Assembly: GCF_000373105.1 (NCBI RefSeq)
Contig: NZ_KB890417.1
Span: forward strand, 28,339 to 92,338
Direction of reading: 5' to 3'
From: Neolewinella persica DSM 23188
GTDB taxonomy: Bacteria > Bacteroidota > Bacteroidia > Chitinophagales > Saprospiraceae
DNA length: 64,000 nt
Shown here: positions 24,754-33,643 of the stretch, piece by piece
Position numbering within the stretch: position 1 is the stretch's first letter
Layout of the letters: each line of letters opens with the position of its first letter
The notes under the pieces: generated by a model
The model's input: the letters and a program-made list of their open reading frames with translations, nothing else
Told to the model about the DNA's origin: nothing
The model's database searches: none
Translations under genes and position numbers: made by a program

Positions 24754-24943
24754 TCTCGGCAGACGCGCTTCGCGCTTGGTAGTGGGTAGTGCTACCGCGT
24801 GGGGATGCTCGCTGCGCTCGTGCGGGCTAAAGTCCCGTTAACGATGGTGCTGAACGAGCGGCAGCGAGCAGAGGGGGTGCGGAGCCTACAAGCGCAGCGT
24901 CGTCTACAGGGTCGCAAAGCGGCCGTCTACCGAGCGAGCGAGT
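24754..24943. repeat. Dispersed intergenic element, family B copy 1
   Basis: It contains GGCAGACGCGCTTCGCGCTTGG, TAGTGGGTAGTGCTACCGC, GGGGATGCTCGCTGCGCTCG and TCTACCGAGCGAGCGAG in an order shared with 33384-33510, 44627-44715 and 46575-46700. No coding capacity. It lies between convergent genes. Confidence 0.55.
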
Positions 24944-24949
24944 TTCCGT

Positions 24950-25342
24950 CTACTCTTCCGCTGCCAGTACACCGTTAATACTGAGCCGGTTAGCCAGGTC
25001 CATTACCGCGACAACACCCTCGATCGGAGCCTTACGGTCAGGAGAGATGAACATAGAATAGCTGCCGCCGGCCTTCTCCGCCAGGGTTCTTTCCAGTGCT
25101 TCGACGGTGGTTCGTTTGCCGTTGAAATAGAAAAGGCCGTCGTTATCGATCCGTACGTCGTCCAGTTTCCGGTTGTTCGAAACCTCCGGGGAGTCCGAAC
25201 GGCCAGGAAGCTTTAGGTTCAGGGCATTAGGAGACACAACGGTGGAGGTGAGCATGAAGAAAATGAGCAACAGAAAGATGATGTCCGTCAGGGAGGACAT
25301 GTTGAATTCGGCGCTTACTTTACTTCTTTTCTTTAAACCCAT
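24950..25342 (-). CDS. exbD: ExbD/TolR biopolymer transport protein, copy 2
   Basis: A 130-residue single-pass inner-membrane protein that works with an ExbB/TolQ channel to couple proton flow to TonB or Tol. The N-terminus ends in the membrane segment SLTDIIFLLLIFFMLTS, which contains the conserved proton-relay Asp, followed by a periplasmic domain with RIDNDGLFYFNGKRTTVEALERTL. The first 33 residues, and about 80 bases of DNA, are almost identical to the exbD copy at 25508-25906. The periplasmic parts differ. It is the third gene of the exbB-exbD-exbD cluster. Confidence 0.9.
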   Translation of the reverse strand: MGLKKRSKVSAEFNMSSLTDIIFLLLIFFMLTSTVVSPNALNLKLPGRSDSPEVSNNRKLDDVRIDNDGLFYFNGKRTTVEALERTLAEKAGGSYSMFISPDRKAPIEGVVAVMDLANRLSINGVLAAEE

Positions 25343-25349
25343 TGTTGGA

Positions 25350-25400
25350 CTATTGGTACTGTTGGTCTATTGGTTCGTTGGTCTATTGGTCTTTTCGTTT
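25350..25400. repeat. CTATTGGT short-word array between exbD copies
   Basis: GGACTATTGGT, GGTCTATTGGT and TTCGTTGGTCTATTGGTC follow one another just before the start of the second exbD. A similar stretch (25912-25970) precedes the first exbD, so the words were duplicated with the genes or grew at both places. Confidence 0.6.
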
Positions 25401-25507
25401 CTTGGTACTTCCCACATACGAGCGCAGCTAGCAAAGGCGTGTGGCAGCCTACCTTCTACCCTCTACAAGTGACAAAGCGACGTCTGTAGCGTGAGCGGAG
25501 CGAACGT

Positions 25508-25906
25508 CTAGCTACGTGGTTGGGTAGCGATGATGGCCCGGGCCCGTCTGCTGGCCGCCAGCTTCATAATGGGCTGGATGCGATCAAAGGGAACACCAGT
25601 TTCAGCCACAATCGTTACCGTAGCTTTATCCTGATCATCTACCTGCGCAAGCGCATCAGAAATGGCCTGGCTGATGGCGGCACCGGTCACGTCAATGTTG
25701 TTGACGGAAGTGGCACCATCCTTCTCCAGCTGAACGACGATGTTGGTCGGCGCTACGGTCTGACTATCGGATATCGGCAGTTGAAAAGGCTTGATCTGGA
25801 CGATGTTCGACGTCAACATAAAGAAAATCAGCAACAGGAAGATGATGTCCGTCAGGGAGGACATATTAAATTCAGCGCTTACTTTACTTCTTTTCTTTAA
25901 ACCCAT
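25508..25906 (-). CDS. exbD: ExbD/TolR biopolymer transport protein, copy 1
   Basis: A 132-residue ExbD-type protein. A cytoplasmic N-terminus and the membrane segment SLTDIIFLLLIFFMLTS with the essential Asp are followed by a periplasmic domain (VVQLEKDGATSVNNIDVTG, TIVAETGVPFDRIQPIMKLA) typical of ExbD/TolR. It lies 108 bp after the exbB gene in the same direction and upstream of a second exbD with the same N-terminus. Two ExbD forms with one channel protein are common in Bacteroidetes; their division of labour is not known. Confidence 0.92.
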   Translation of the reverse strand: MGLKKRSKVSAEFNMSSLTDIIFLLLIFFMLTSNIVQIKPFQLPISDSQTVAPTNIVVQLEKDGATSVNNIDVTGAAISQAISDALAQVDDQDKATVTIVAETGVPFDRIQPIMKLAASRRARAIIATQPRS

Positions 25907-26014
25907 GGTTGGAGTTATTGGACTATTGGTGCTGTTGCTCTATTGGTTTGTTGGTATTATTGGCCTTTTGGAGCAGCAGACTATCTGACTCCGTGCCTAT
26001 CTGGCTCCCGGACT

Positions 26015-26713
26015 TTACCCCGGTTCCTGGAGCAGGTCCATGAACTCAGTAGTTGTACGTTCGATTTTGTAGACCACCCGGTCAACGGAGGCAACCAGCA
26101 GGTTATAGCCAACGAAGGCAAGGATACCGATGAAGAGGCCGGCGGCGGTGGTCAGCAGAGCGGAGTAGATACCGCCCGCAAGCACATCGGGGGTGATGTT
26201 CTCCGCCGTGGACATTTCGTAGAAAGCAGAAATCATACCCGTTACCGTACCGAAGAAGCCGATCATTGGCGCAGCACCGGAGATACTGGCCAGGGTGCTC
26301 AGCCCTTTTTCAAGGCGGAAGATCTCCAGATTACCAACGTTTTCAACGGCTGCGTCGATGTCCCTAAGGGGTCGACCAATGCGCTGCAAACCTTTATCCA
26401 CCATTCGGGCAACGGGGCTATCGGTAGTGGCACAAAGTGCACGGGCGTTGGCCATGTTTCCGGAAGATATCTCCATCCGGATCCGATCCATAAAACCCTG
26501 GTCTTCACGTCCGGCAGCTTTGATGGTGGTGTAACGCTCTACGAAAATGTAGAGTCCGACAATAAAAAGAACCAGCAGAATACCAACGATGGCGATGGTC
26601 AGCATACCAGAATCGAGCAGAACACTCAATAAGTTATCACTTTCGACAACTGGTTCAGTTTGATCCATAGCGAGATCTGGCGTCTGGAAAAGAAAAAGGA
26701 AATTCATTAACAT
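26015..26713 (-). CDS. exbB: MotA/TolQ/ExbB proton channel protein
   Basis: A 232-residue inner-membrane channel subunit with three membrane segments: SGMLTIAIVGILLVLFIVGLYIFVE, then SISGAAPMIGFFGTVTGMISAF and GIYSALLTTAAGLFIGILAFVGYNLL. The last two are the MotA/ExbB core. With the ExbD proteins it forms the pentamer-dimer motor that energises TonB-dependent uptake (a TonB-type receptor is at 59617-62070) or the Tol system. The start could be the first ATG (26713) or the second, two codons on. It is first gene of the cluster. Confidence 0.92.
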   Translation of the reverse strand: MLMNFLFLFQTPDLAMDQTEPVVESDNLLSVLLDSGMLTIAIVGILLVLFIVGLYIFVERYTTIKAAGREDQGFMDRIRMEISSGNMANARALCATTDSPVARMVDKGLQRIGRPLRDIDAAVENVGNLEIFRLEKGLSTLASISGAAPMIGFFGTVTGMISAFYEMSTAENITPDVLAGGIYSALLTTAAGLFIGILAFVGYNLLVASVDRVVYKIERTTTEFMDLLQEPG

Positions 26714-26932
26714 CTGGGCGTATTTAGCGAATGCAAAACGAAGCGGTTGCGCTTTTCGTATCTCGATTAGCGTAACGTTTAATTCTCATAGAGGGCTAAA
26801 GGTAGGATAATGGACTTAAATTCAGTAGAGAAGTAGGCTCCGTTGACCGTTATTTCAGCCCGTTTCCTAATTGGTCTGCCCCTAATCCGGCCACCTTACG
26901 GGTTTAGCACTACCATAGAAAGTATGTTTTCG

Positions 26933-26940
26933 TAAATTTG
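26933..26940 (+). promoter_or_regulatory. -7 box TAAATTTG upstream of the M4 peptidase
   Basis: TAAATTTG is an exact match to TAnnTTTG, about 72 bases before the ATG at 27013. The remainder of the 26714-27012 interval shows no gene. Confidence 0.45.
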
Positions 26941-27012
26941 ATTGGCCAATTCACGTTGCATCTGGCCTTGACATCGACTGATTTGGCGTCCTATTTCCTA
27001 TTGAACAACACC

Positions 27013-29823
27013 ATGCACCGATTTTCACTCCTATTCTTCCTACTGTTCTGCAGCCTCGCGGCCCCCGGCCAGTCGCGCTCAGCGGCAGGCGATGCCCGGG
27101 CAGCCATACAAAGGGCTGGAGCTGAATGGCGTGCAGACGGCAGCGATGGCTACCTTTCGGTCCAACTAACCAAACCAATTAGGTACGCAGCAGGCAACAG
27201 TGAGGCAACCGCCGAAGCCTTTATGCAGGAATTTGGTGCGGGGCTGGGCCTTGCCGTGGAGGATTCAATAAATACTTCTGTACTGGTCCACCAGCGCCGT
27301 GGTGTCAATGGTGGGCAATACCTTCGGTTCGCCCAACATCGTGAGGGTATTCCGGTGCTGGGCGGCAACTTTACCGTTGCCCTAGACCAGGAAGGCGACG
27401 TTACCGGGTTTAACGGCACCCTGCTTTCTCCAACTTCCTTTGCACCTGCGCCAGCGCCCCAAAGTGCTTCCGATCACCACCAACAAGCCAGGCAGGTCCT
27501 GCTCGACAAATATCCCCATGCCCTGCAATGGGACGTAACTCCGGGGCAACTTACCTGGACAAGTGCTAACCCCTGGCAACCTGGCCGGGACAATCCAGTT
27601 TTTTTGACCAGAGCCTACGAGGTTACCGAACCCGCTGGCTTCCGCGCAGAGCGTGTGTACCTCCGGGTAACCACTGGACAGCTGGTACTTCGCCATCAGT
27701 TACATTGTGACCTTGACCGCCGGCTGTACCACCGCAACACGGCCGGCTTCAACTCCGTCTGGCGCGAAGGTGACGCCTTCCCTGGTGACCTCGCGGCCGA
27801 CGATCAGGAATTATTGGTTGCCACCGAAGAGTTCTATAACCTGTTCCACCGGACTTTCGGCCGTATCAGCTACGATGATAATAACGGGCAGATGCGTGGG
27901 GTCACCAACGCCTTCCTGAACAATTGCCCCAACGCCAATGCCGGCGGCAACGTAGTCCGCCACTGTACCGGCGTTGTCTCCGACGACATTGTCGGCCACG
28001 AGTGGACTCACAATTACATCCGCTCAATGAATGGCCTGATCTACGCCTTCGAAAGTGGCGCCATCAACGAAGGGTACGCAGATATTTTTGGCGAATGCCT
28101 CGACCTGCTCAATAACCGCGGTGACGATACCAACGACCAACTGCCCAGAACCGACTGTGACGATAATAATATGCGCTGGCTGCTCGCCGAAGATGCCACG
28201 GCTATAGACACTGCGCTGCGGGACCTTTGGAACCCTGAGTGCAAATTTGACGCATCCAGCCGGGACAGTCCGTATTTCGTTTGTTCAACTGAGCAAGACG
28301 ATGCCGGCGGGGTACACACTAATTCCGGCCTGGTGAACAAGACATTTGCTTTACTGGCAGACGGCGGCACCGTTAACGGCGTCACCTTTCCCGGCATTGG
28401 GCTAACCAAGGCCATGCATATTTTCCACCACGCCAATAACAATTACATCACCCAGGTTACAGATTTCTTTGCCCTGGGGGACATGCTGGTCGTATCTGCC
28501 AATGACCTCCTTGGCGTAAACCTTCCAGCGCTTACCCTGCTCTCGCTGCCCGCCATGCTTTCGGACTCGATCATCCGGCCAGCAGACATCCAGCAACTGG
28601 AACTGGCCATTTCAGAAACGCAGCTACGGGGTGAAGGCCCGTGCCCGCCCAGCCCTACCCTGGCGCAGGGAGCCCCCGGGAACTGTGCTTCAGCCACGGT
28701 TAATGCCTTCGGCATAATCCTGACGCAGAACTGGGAGGACAGTTTACAGGATTGGTCCGTTGTGGAGTTGCCCGAGGTAGATTCCACTTGGGATGCCAAA
28801 CCCTGGACCATTACTGAAAGCCTTCCCGACGGTCGCCCGGGGCTCGGGGTTTTCGCACCTAATCCACGGTCGGGAGACTGCCTTGATGACCTGGAAAACG
28901 GGCAGGTGCATCTTACCAGTCCGACCATATCGCTACCAGTTGAAGAAACGGAGTTCATCCTCTCTTTCGATCACTACTACGTCACTCAGAAGGGTTATGA
29001 CGGAGGGGTACTTTACCTTTCCCGTAACAACGGTAATTTTGTTGTTGTCTCCATGAATGCCTTTCTGTTCAACGGTTACGATGATCGGTTAGAAGATGAG
29101 TTTGGTAACGACAATCCGCTTGCTGGCTTACGGGCTTTTCATGGAAGTGATCAGAACAGCACCTCCGGTACGTGGGGTACCAGCATTGTTGATCTGAACG
29201 AAGCGGGAGTCCAGCCCGGCGATGACATCCGCCTTCGTTGGGTAATGGGGCACGATGGTTGTGACGGCAGACTGGGGTGGTACCTGGATGACATCAAGAT
29301 CGGATATTGCGGAACCTCAGCACTCCCCGTAACCTTTCTGAGTTTTAATGCAAGTGCGGCTAAAACCCACATTGCGTTAGCGTGGCAAACTGCCGACGAG
29401 GAACAAAATGATGGTTTCTACGTGGAGCGGCGCGAAGTAGACGCTGCTGCCTACCGGGAGCTCGGCTTCGTTTCGGCGGGAAGAAACCAGTACTCGTTCG
29501 ATGACCATTTTGCACAGCCGGGCGTAAACTATTATTACCGCTTACGGCAGGTTGATTTTGATGGCTCAGAGCGGTACTCTGATCTGGTTAGTGCCAGGAT
29601 TGCAATATCCGGCCTGCAAGTCTTCCCTAACCCCGTTTATGGACTTTTGAACGTACGCTCTGGCCATCAGGAAGGCAACGTAATTATTTACAACGCAGCG
29701 GGTAAAAAAGTGATGGAAGCAAAGCTAAACGAGGGCGCCGCCAGCTTAAGAACGGGAAGTCTTTCCGGAGGCATTTACTTGCTTCGGGTAGCGGACGCTG
29801 TCGTGCGGGTGGTGGTGCGATAA
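27013..29823 (+). CDS. Secreted M4 (thermolysin) metallopeptidase with T9SS sorting domain
   Basis: A 936-residue secreted zinc protease. A signal peptide (MHRFSLLFFLLFCSLAAPGQS) is followed by an FTP/PepSY-type propeptide (about 25-230) and the M4 catalytic domain. The zinc site is HEWTH (His329, Glu330, His333) with the third ligand Glu353 in NEGYADIFGE, 20 residues later as in thermolysin. His435 in VHTNSG is the transition-state histidine. A jelly-roll or MAM-like region (about 560-770) and a beta module precede the T9SS C-terminal domain (LQVFPNPVYGLLNV to the end). The frame opens at 26938, but the ATG at 27013 starts the signal peptide. The dispersed motif A occurs inside the propeptide at 27440-27460. 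Confidence 0.9.
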   Translation: MHRFSLLFFLLFCSLAAPGQSRSAAGDARAAIQRAGAEWRADGSDGYLSVQLTKPIRYAAGNSEATAEAFMQEFGAGLGLAVEDSINTSVLVHQRRGVNGGQYLRFAQHREGIPVLGGNFTVALDQEGDVTGFNGTLLSPTSFAPAPAPQSASDHHQQARQVLLDKYPHALQWDVTPGQLTWTSANPWQPGRDNPVFLTRAYEVTEPAGFRAERVYLRVTTGQLVLRHQLHCDLDRRLYHRNTAGFNSVWREGDAFPGDLAADDQELLVATEEFYNLFHRTFGRISYDDNNGQMRGVTNAFLNNCPNANAGGNVVRHCTGVVSDDIVGHEWTHNYIRSMNGLIYAFESGAINEGYADIFGECLDLLNNRGDDTNDQLPRTDCDDNNMRWLLAEDATAIDTALRDLWNPECKFDASSRDSPYFVCSTEQDDAGGVHTNSGLVNKTFALLADGGTVNGVTFPGIGLTKAMHIFHHANNNYITQVTDFFALGDMLVVSANDLLGVNLPALTLLSLPAMLSDSIIRPADIQQLELAISETQLRGEGPCPPSPTLAQGAPGNCASATVNAFGIILTQNWEDSLQDWSVVELPEVDSTWDAKPWTITESLPDGRPGLGVFAPNPRSGDCLDDLENGQVHLTSPTISLPVEETEFILSFDHYYVTQKGYDGGVLYLSRNNGNFVVVSMNAFLFNGYDDRLEDEFGNDNPLAGLRAFHGSDQNSTSGTWGTSIVDLNEAGVQPGDDIRLRWVMGHDGCDGRLGWYLDDIKIGYCGTSALPVTFLSFNASAAKTHIALAWQTADEEQNDGFYVERREVDAAAYRELGFVSAGRNQYSFDDHFAQPGVNYYYRLRQVDFDGSERYSDLVSARIAISGLQVFPNPVYGLLNVRSGHQEGNVIIYNAAGKKVMEAKLNEGAASLRTGSLSGGIYLLRVADAVVRVVVR

Positions 29824-30261
29824 TTCAGCAGGCCGGCAGGCTCAATTCTCAGACTGCCCTCCTCCACCATAAACTGTGGAGCGACGATACCATCATGTGG
29901 GCGCGCCGATAGTTATCGGGGCAGGTGCAAGCAAATGGACCAACAGGCGATGGATCGGGACGCTATAGTAGCAAGCAACCAATTGTAAGGGGTGTATCCG
30001 GCGATCAAATACGGCCGTAACAGGCTGATTCAGGGGGCCAAGGAAGATAATTGCTTGGGTAATTGCCCGTAAAAGCTGCTTATAAAAGTCCCCTGAACGC
30101 AAAAAAGCCGCTCCAGTTCACGCCATATACCACCATTTCCCCGATTTCCCCCCCCTTTCCCTAAACGCTTAGTGACTTTCACAATAAAACGCCTTTAAGT
30201 TTACTACATTCGTGTATTACTCTCTCTTATTTATTCGGGTTTTATCTGACACACATTTATA
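29824..30261. other. Gene-free stretch between M4 peptidase and histidine kinase
   Basis: No gene is supported. A degenerate end of motif A (GGGGCAGGTGCAAGC near 29918-29932) is present. TACATTCG at 30205-30212 is a plausible -7 box for the kinase (leader about 45 bases). Confidence 0.5.
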
Positions 30262-31596
30262 ATGACGACCTCTCTCACCGGTGATGAGAAGGATGACCTT
30301 ATTAGAAGTCTAACAAGACAACTGAAGGTCTCCCACGCCGAATCAAACCTACATTTAGCGGAAGTCCGCCGCTTCAACTTCATTGTTTCAGAAATCACTG
30401 AGGCCGCCGAGGGTGGCATCTTTGTCCGACAAAACGTCGGGGGTGATTACATGTACATCTCTGAACAGCTGGCCGAAATACTTGGCTATGGCGACGTGGG
30501 CATGCCACCTTCTTACCGACAATTCCTGGAGCAAATCCACCCGGAAGACCTCAACCGCGCGTTGGAGTTTGCAGCGATGCGCAAGCCGGTTAAAACTAAT
30601 GCTGCCTCCCCTGCTTCGGCAACTTCATCAGCGCCTGCCCAGGCAACTATCGGGGCACCTGAAGGTGCTCCTGCTTACCAAAGCGTACTTTCTCTTCCGG
30701 ACAAGAAACCGATTCCGCTCAATATTTTCACTACCGGTGCCGGTGCTCACCTTGAATTCAGGTACCTCAACCAGGCTGGCGAATACCGCTGGTTCCGGGC
30801 AAGTGCCAAACGCTATCAGCCAGACGCCGGACCGGAGCAAATTATCGGGCTGATCATTGACATCAACGACGTAAAATTATTGGAGGCGCAGCGACAGGCC
30901 GTCAACGAAGAACTGAAGGCCTTCATGTACAGTGTGGCACATGATCTGCGGGCTCCCGTACGTCACATCGCCAGCTTTGCCGAAGTGATTCGGGAAGAGC
31001 CAGACGCTCCGGCTGAGGAACGGGAGCTTTACCTTGGATACGTGGAGCAATCTGCCGACAAGCTGGGTAAAATGATCGATGGCCTGCTGATGCTTAGCCG
31101 CAACCAGCGGTATGTTCCGCAGATCGTCCCGGTCAACATCGAAAACTTATTGGAAGAACTGATTCGGAAAACCCGTCAGTCTGAAATGCAGGCACCGGAA
31201 CTGATCATCGAGCAAGATGCCTTCCCCATTATTCATACGGATGCGGGTCAGATCGAGCAAGTGATTCAGAACCTGCTGTCTAACGCCATCAAGTACTCCA
31301 GCACGCAGGAGCGGGCGGTCGTCCGGATCAATTACTATTTGCAGGAATCGCAGCACATCATCAGCTTCTCCGACAACGGTATTGGCTTTGATCCCGCCTA
31401 TGCGGACAAGCTGTTCAAACTGTTCAGCCGGCTTTACGTTGAGGACGACATTCCAGGAACGGGTGTAGGGCTGGCTTCCGTTCACCGGATCATGCGGAAC
31501 TTAAATGGGGTCATTGAGGCCGATGGCAAACCAGGTGTTGGGGCAACATTCACCATCCGCTTGCCGGTTAAAGTTGGGGCAACTTCGGCATTTTAA
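30262..31596 (+). CDS. PAS-domain sensor histidine kinase
   Basis: A 444-residue soluble histidine kinase. A short N-terminal helix is followed by a PAS domain (about 45-210: GGDYMYISEQLAEILGYG, then PEDLNRALEF and LEFRYLNQAGEYRWFRASAKR) interrupted by an Ala/Pro-rich insert. Next come HisKA with phospho-acceptor His227 in SVAHDLRAPVRHI and a HATPase domain (N box QNLLSNAIKYSS, G1 DNGIGFDP, G2 GTGVGLASVHRI). It has no membrane segment, so it senses something in the cytoplasm. The layout resembles bacteriophytochrome-type kinases. A single-domain response regulator gene follows 284 bp downstream and is a likely partner. Confidence 0.9.
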   Translation: MTTSLTGDEKDDLIRSLTRQLKVSHAESNLHLAEVRRFNFIVSEITEAAEGGIFVRQNVGGDYMYISEQLAEILGYGDVGMPPSYRQFLEQIHPEDLNRALEFAAMRKPVKTNAASPASATSSAPAQATIGAPEGAPAYQSVLSLPDKKPIPLNIFTTGAGAHLEFRYLNQAGEYRWFRASAKRYQPDAGPEQIIGLIIDINDVKLLEAQRQAVNEELKAFMYSVAHDLRAPVRHIASFAEVIREEPDAPAEERELYLGYVEQSADKLGKMIDGLLMLSRNQRYVPQIVPVNIENLLEELIRKTRQSEMQAPELIIEQDAFPIIHTDAGQIEQVIQNLLSNAIKYSSTQERAVVRINYYLQESQHIISFSDNGIGFDPAYADKLFKLFSRLYVEDDIPGTGVGLASVHRIMRNLNGVIEADGKPGVGATFTIRLPVKVGATSAF

Positions 31597-31880
31597 CCAT
31601 TTCAGCTCGATTATAACTAACGTGCGTGTCTTCCTGAAACAGGAAGAAATAAGCCCCGTTATGCCTCCCATAAATCATGTTTCCAGGCCCAAACGGTTAA
31701 AAACGGCTTGATTTACCCCAAAATTGCTGATTTGTTTTTCTTGAAGTAGCAGTTTATTATCAATTTCCTTACCTTCCGCCTATTATCATCCCTTGAACTT
31801 GCGGCGAGAGGTGGGGAACCGTTTACGCAAGTATGTGTCGCGCTTCCCCCCATCTACCTACCGATTCACAGAAAGCTACA

Positions 31881-32291
31881 ATGACACCTCATCGTGTATT
31901 ACTAATCGAGGACGACCCTCTCGAGGCGGCGCTGGCGAAGCGAACCCTCCGACAGATCGATAAAACGATAGACGTTATCCGTCTCCGTGATGGAGCACAC
32001 TTCCTTGAATTCTACAAAAAGAACCGTCCGGTAAAAGGTATCAGCCTGGCCATAATGGACCTGCATATGCCCCGTATTGACGGCTTCGGCGTTCTGAAGG
32101 TTCTTCAGGACAACAGTGAACGGACCCCATTCCCCATCATCATGTTTTCCTCCTCTGAAGACAAGGAAGAAATCGAAAATGCCTACACGATGGGGGCTGC
32201 TGCCTTCGTCAATAAGCCAGTAATGCCTAAGGCGTACCGGGCGGCATTGGAGCACATCGTTAATTTTTGGCTTACCACTAATAGGAGGTAG
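31881..32291 (+). CDS. Single-domain response regulator
   Basis: A 136-residue CheY-like receiver without an output domain. The acidic pocket is EDD (10-12), the phospho-acceptor is Asp60 in AIMDLHMPRIDG, the switch residues lie in IIMFSSSED, and the conserved lysine is in VNKPV. The subtype (MDLHMPRIDGFGVL, FSSSEDKEEIENAY) is the Rcp1-like class that pairs with PAS or phytochrome kinases, agreeing with its place after the kinase at 30262-31596. The frame opens at 31833; the ATG at 31881 (MTPHRVLLIEDD) is the natural start. It probably passes phosphate on or acts by protein contact. Confidence 0.9.
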   Translation: MTPHRVLLIEDDPLEAALAKRTLRQIDKTIDVIRLRDGAHFLEFYKKNRPVKGISLAIMDLHMPRIDGFGVLKVLQDNSERTPFPIIMFSSSEDKEEIENAYTMGAAAFVNKPVMPKAYRAALEHIVNFWLTTNRR

Positions 32292-32298
32292 CGCCGCA

Positions 32299-32354
32299 GA
32301 CGCTGCTTTATAGACAAAAATCGCTTCGCTCATCTTTGTCTAAAAGCACAGCGT
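32299..32354. terminator. Imperfect long hairpin after the response regulator
   Basis: GACGCTGCTTTATAGACAAA (32299-32318) pairs with TTTGTCTAAAAGCACAGCGTC (near 32335-32355) around TCGCTTCGCTC. It lies just after the stop codon at 32291 and may end transcription. The loop resembles words of intergenic family B. Confidence 0.5.
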
Positions 32355-32381
32355 CCGGTGATTGTCTGCCTGCTAAAACAG

Positions 32382-32458
32382 GCCTGTCCGGCTGATGTCC
32401 GGGTAAAAAAATAGGTAAGGGAGGGGTTCTCCCAGAGTTTTGTGATCAATCGAGGTTC
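32382..32458 (+). promoter_or_regulatory. Shared upstream element, copy 1 (before LamG lipoprotein)
   Basis: GCCTGTCCGGCTGATGTCCG (32382-32401) and ATCAATCGAGGTTC (32445-32458) recur in the same order and at a similar distance from the start codon upstream of the outer-membrane protein gene at 33644. The shared arrangement suggests common control or a common leader. Confidence 0.45.
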
Positions 32459-32515
32459 CTACCGATCTGGCAAGGTCGGGCGAGCTGAATTATTCACTAA
32501 GAAACTCCTTGCCTT

Positions 32516-33259
32516 ATGAAAAACGTATTTCCCCCACTACTGCTATTGGCCCTACTTCTTACCCTTGGTTGTGGTGACGATGACGGTGGTATCATAGATC
32601 CACCAATGGAAGAACCGGAACCCTCCTCTCTGGGTATTGGCGTTTTGTTCCACGTTCCGTTCTCCGGGAATGCTGACGACATCTCCTCCGTTGGTCTTGC
32701 CGGCACCGTAACGGGTGCCACCATCACGACCGACCGCCATGGCGTTGCCAACGAGGCCTATCGTTTCGACGGGGTCGACGACGTCATTAACTACGGCCCC
32801 GCTCCCGACCTGGCTTTTGGCGCCAGTACTACCTACACTATGGCTGCCTGGGTAAAACTCGAAGATCGGGGAGATGCCTCGAGGAATACGATCATCAGTA
32901 AATTTAATGGCGGTGTAGCTGCGGGTTGGTACCTCGCCGTTAATGCGGACGAAGAAATCCAGGCCTATCGCAACGTCGTCCCCTGGTCCGTATCAGGAAC
33001 TGCCGCCGTTCCGTACAATGAGTATGTTCACGTAGCCGTAAGTTATGATGGTGCGAACCTTTCGGTATGGCTTAATGGAGAATTAGATGGCACCATCGCT
33101 TTTGGCGGACACCCTACCGATACAGCAACCGACGTCCTGATCGGTGGCGTATTTAGCCAGAACAACGTGGTTCCTTTGCTAAAGGGGGTAGTAGATGAAA
33201 TAAGGATCTACAACCGGGTATTAACCGATACTGAACTTACCTGGCTGGCTACCCACTAG
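32516..33259 (+). CDS. LamG/concanavalin-like lipoprotein
   Basis: A 247-residue surface or periplasmic lipoprotein. The signal peptide ends in LTLGC, giving acylated Cys19, followed by GDDDGG, a run typical of exported Bacteroidetes lipoproteins. A linker leads to one LamG / laminin-G jelly roll (about 45-247: LFHVPFSGNADDISS, GVANEAYRFDGVDDVINYG, YTMAAWVKLEDRG, VDEIRIYNRVLTDTELTWL). Such domains bind carbohydrates or proteins; no enzyme is attached. It is single, with its own upstream element. Confidence 0.85.
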   Translation: MKNVFPPLLLLALLLTLGCGDDDGGIIDPPMEEPEPSSLGIGVLFHVPFSGNADDISSVGLAGTVTGATITTDRHGVANEAYRFDGVDDVINYGPAPDLAFGASTTYTMAAWVKLEDRGDASRNTIISKFNGGVAAGWYLAVNADEEIQAYRNVVPWSVSGTAAVPYNEYVHVAVSYDGANLSVWLNGELDGTIAFGGHPTDTATDVLIGGVFSQNNVVPLLKGVVDEIRIYNRVLTDTELTWLATH

Positions 33260-33383
33260 TGGTCTGACCAAGTCAGCTACCGGAGACTCAGGAATTACCT
33301 TGATTGACCCATGCCCTGCCCGTTCAGAAACCCAGAATGGGTTGGGGTGTGGGGTCTTTCGGGATACGCCCGAAGTAAACGGT

Positions 33384-33510
33384 GCTGCGCACTTTGGTAG
33401 AGGATAGGCTTAGGCTACCGCATGGGGATGCTCACTACGTTCGTTCGCAGTGAATTCCGCGTAACCAGCACTTCACCACGAGCGAAGCGAGCGGCCATTT
33501 GCGGTAGCCT
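33384..33510. repeat. Dispersed intergenic element, family B copy 2
   Basis: GGCTACCGCATGGGGATGCTC, CGAGCGAAGCGAGCGGCC and GCGGTAGCCTACAAG match other family B copies. A short-word stretch (ACAAGACCATAAGACTACCAG) follows at 33511-33550. There is no gene in this interval (33260-33643). Confidence 0.5.
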
Positions 33511-33547
33511 ACAAGACCATAAGACTACCAGACCACAAGACTACCAA

Positions 33548-33628
33548 GCCTGTCCGGTAGATGTCCGCCCCCATTTTTTGCACTTAAACGCCTGACAGCC
33601 CCACATTTACATCAATCAATCAAGGTTC
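33548..33628 (+). promoter_or_regulatory. Shared upstream element, copy 2 (before porin-like gene)
   Basis: GCCTGTCCGGTAGATGTCCG (33548-33567) and ATCAATCAATCAAGGTTC (33611-33628) match the element upstream of 32516. The second box ends 16 bases before the start codon. Confidence 0.45.
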
Positions 33629-33643
33629 ATCCCTTAACCCGAA

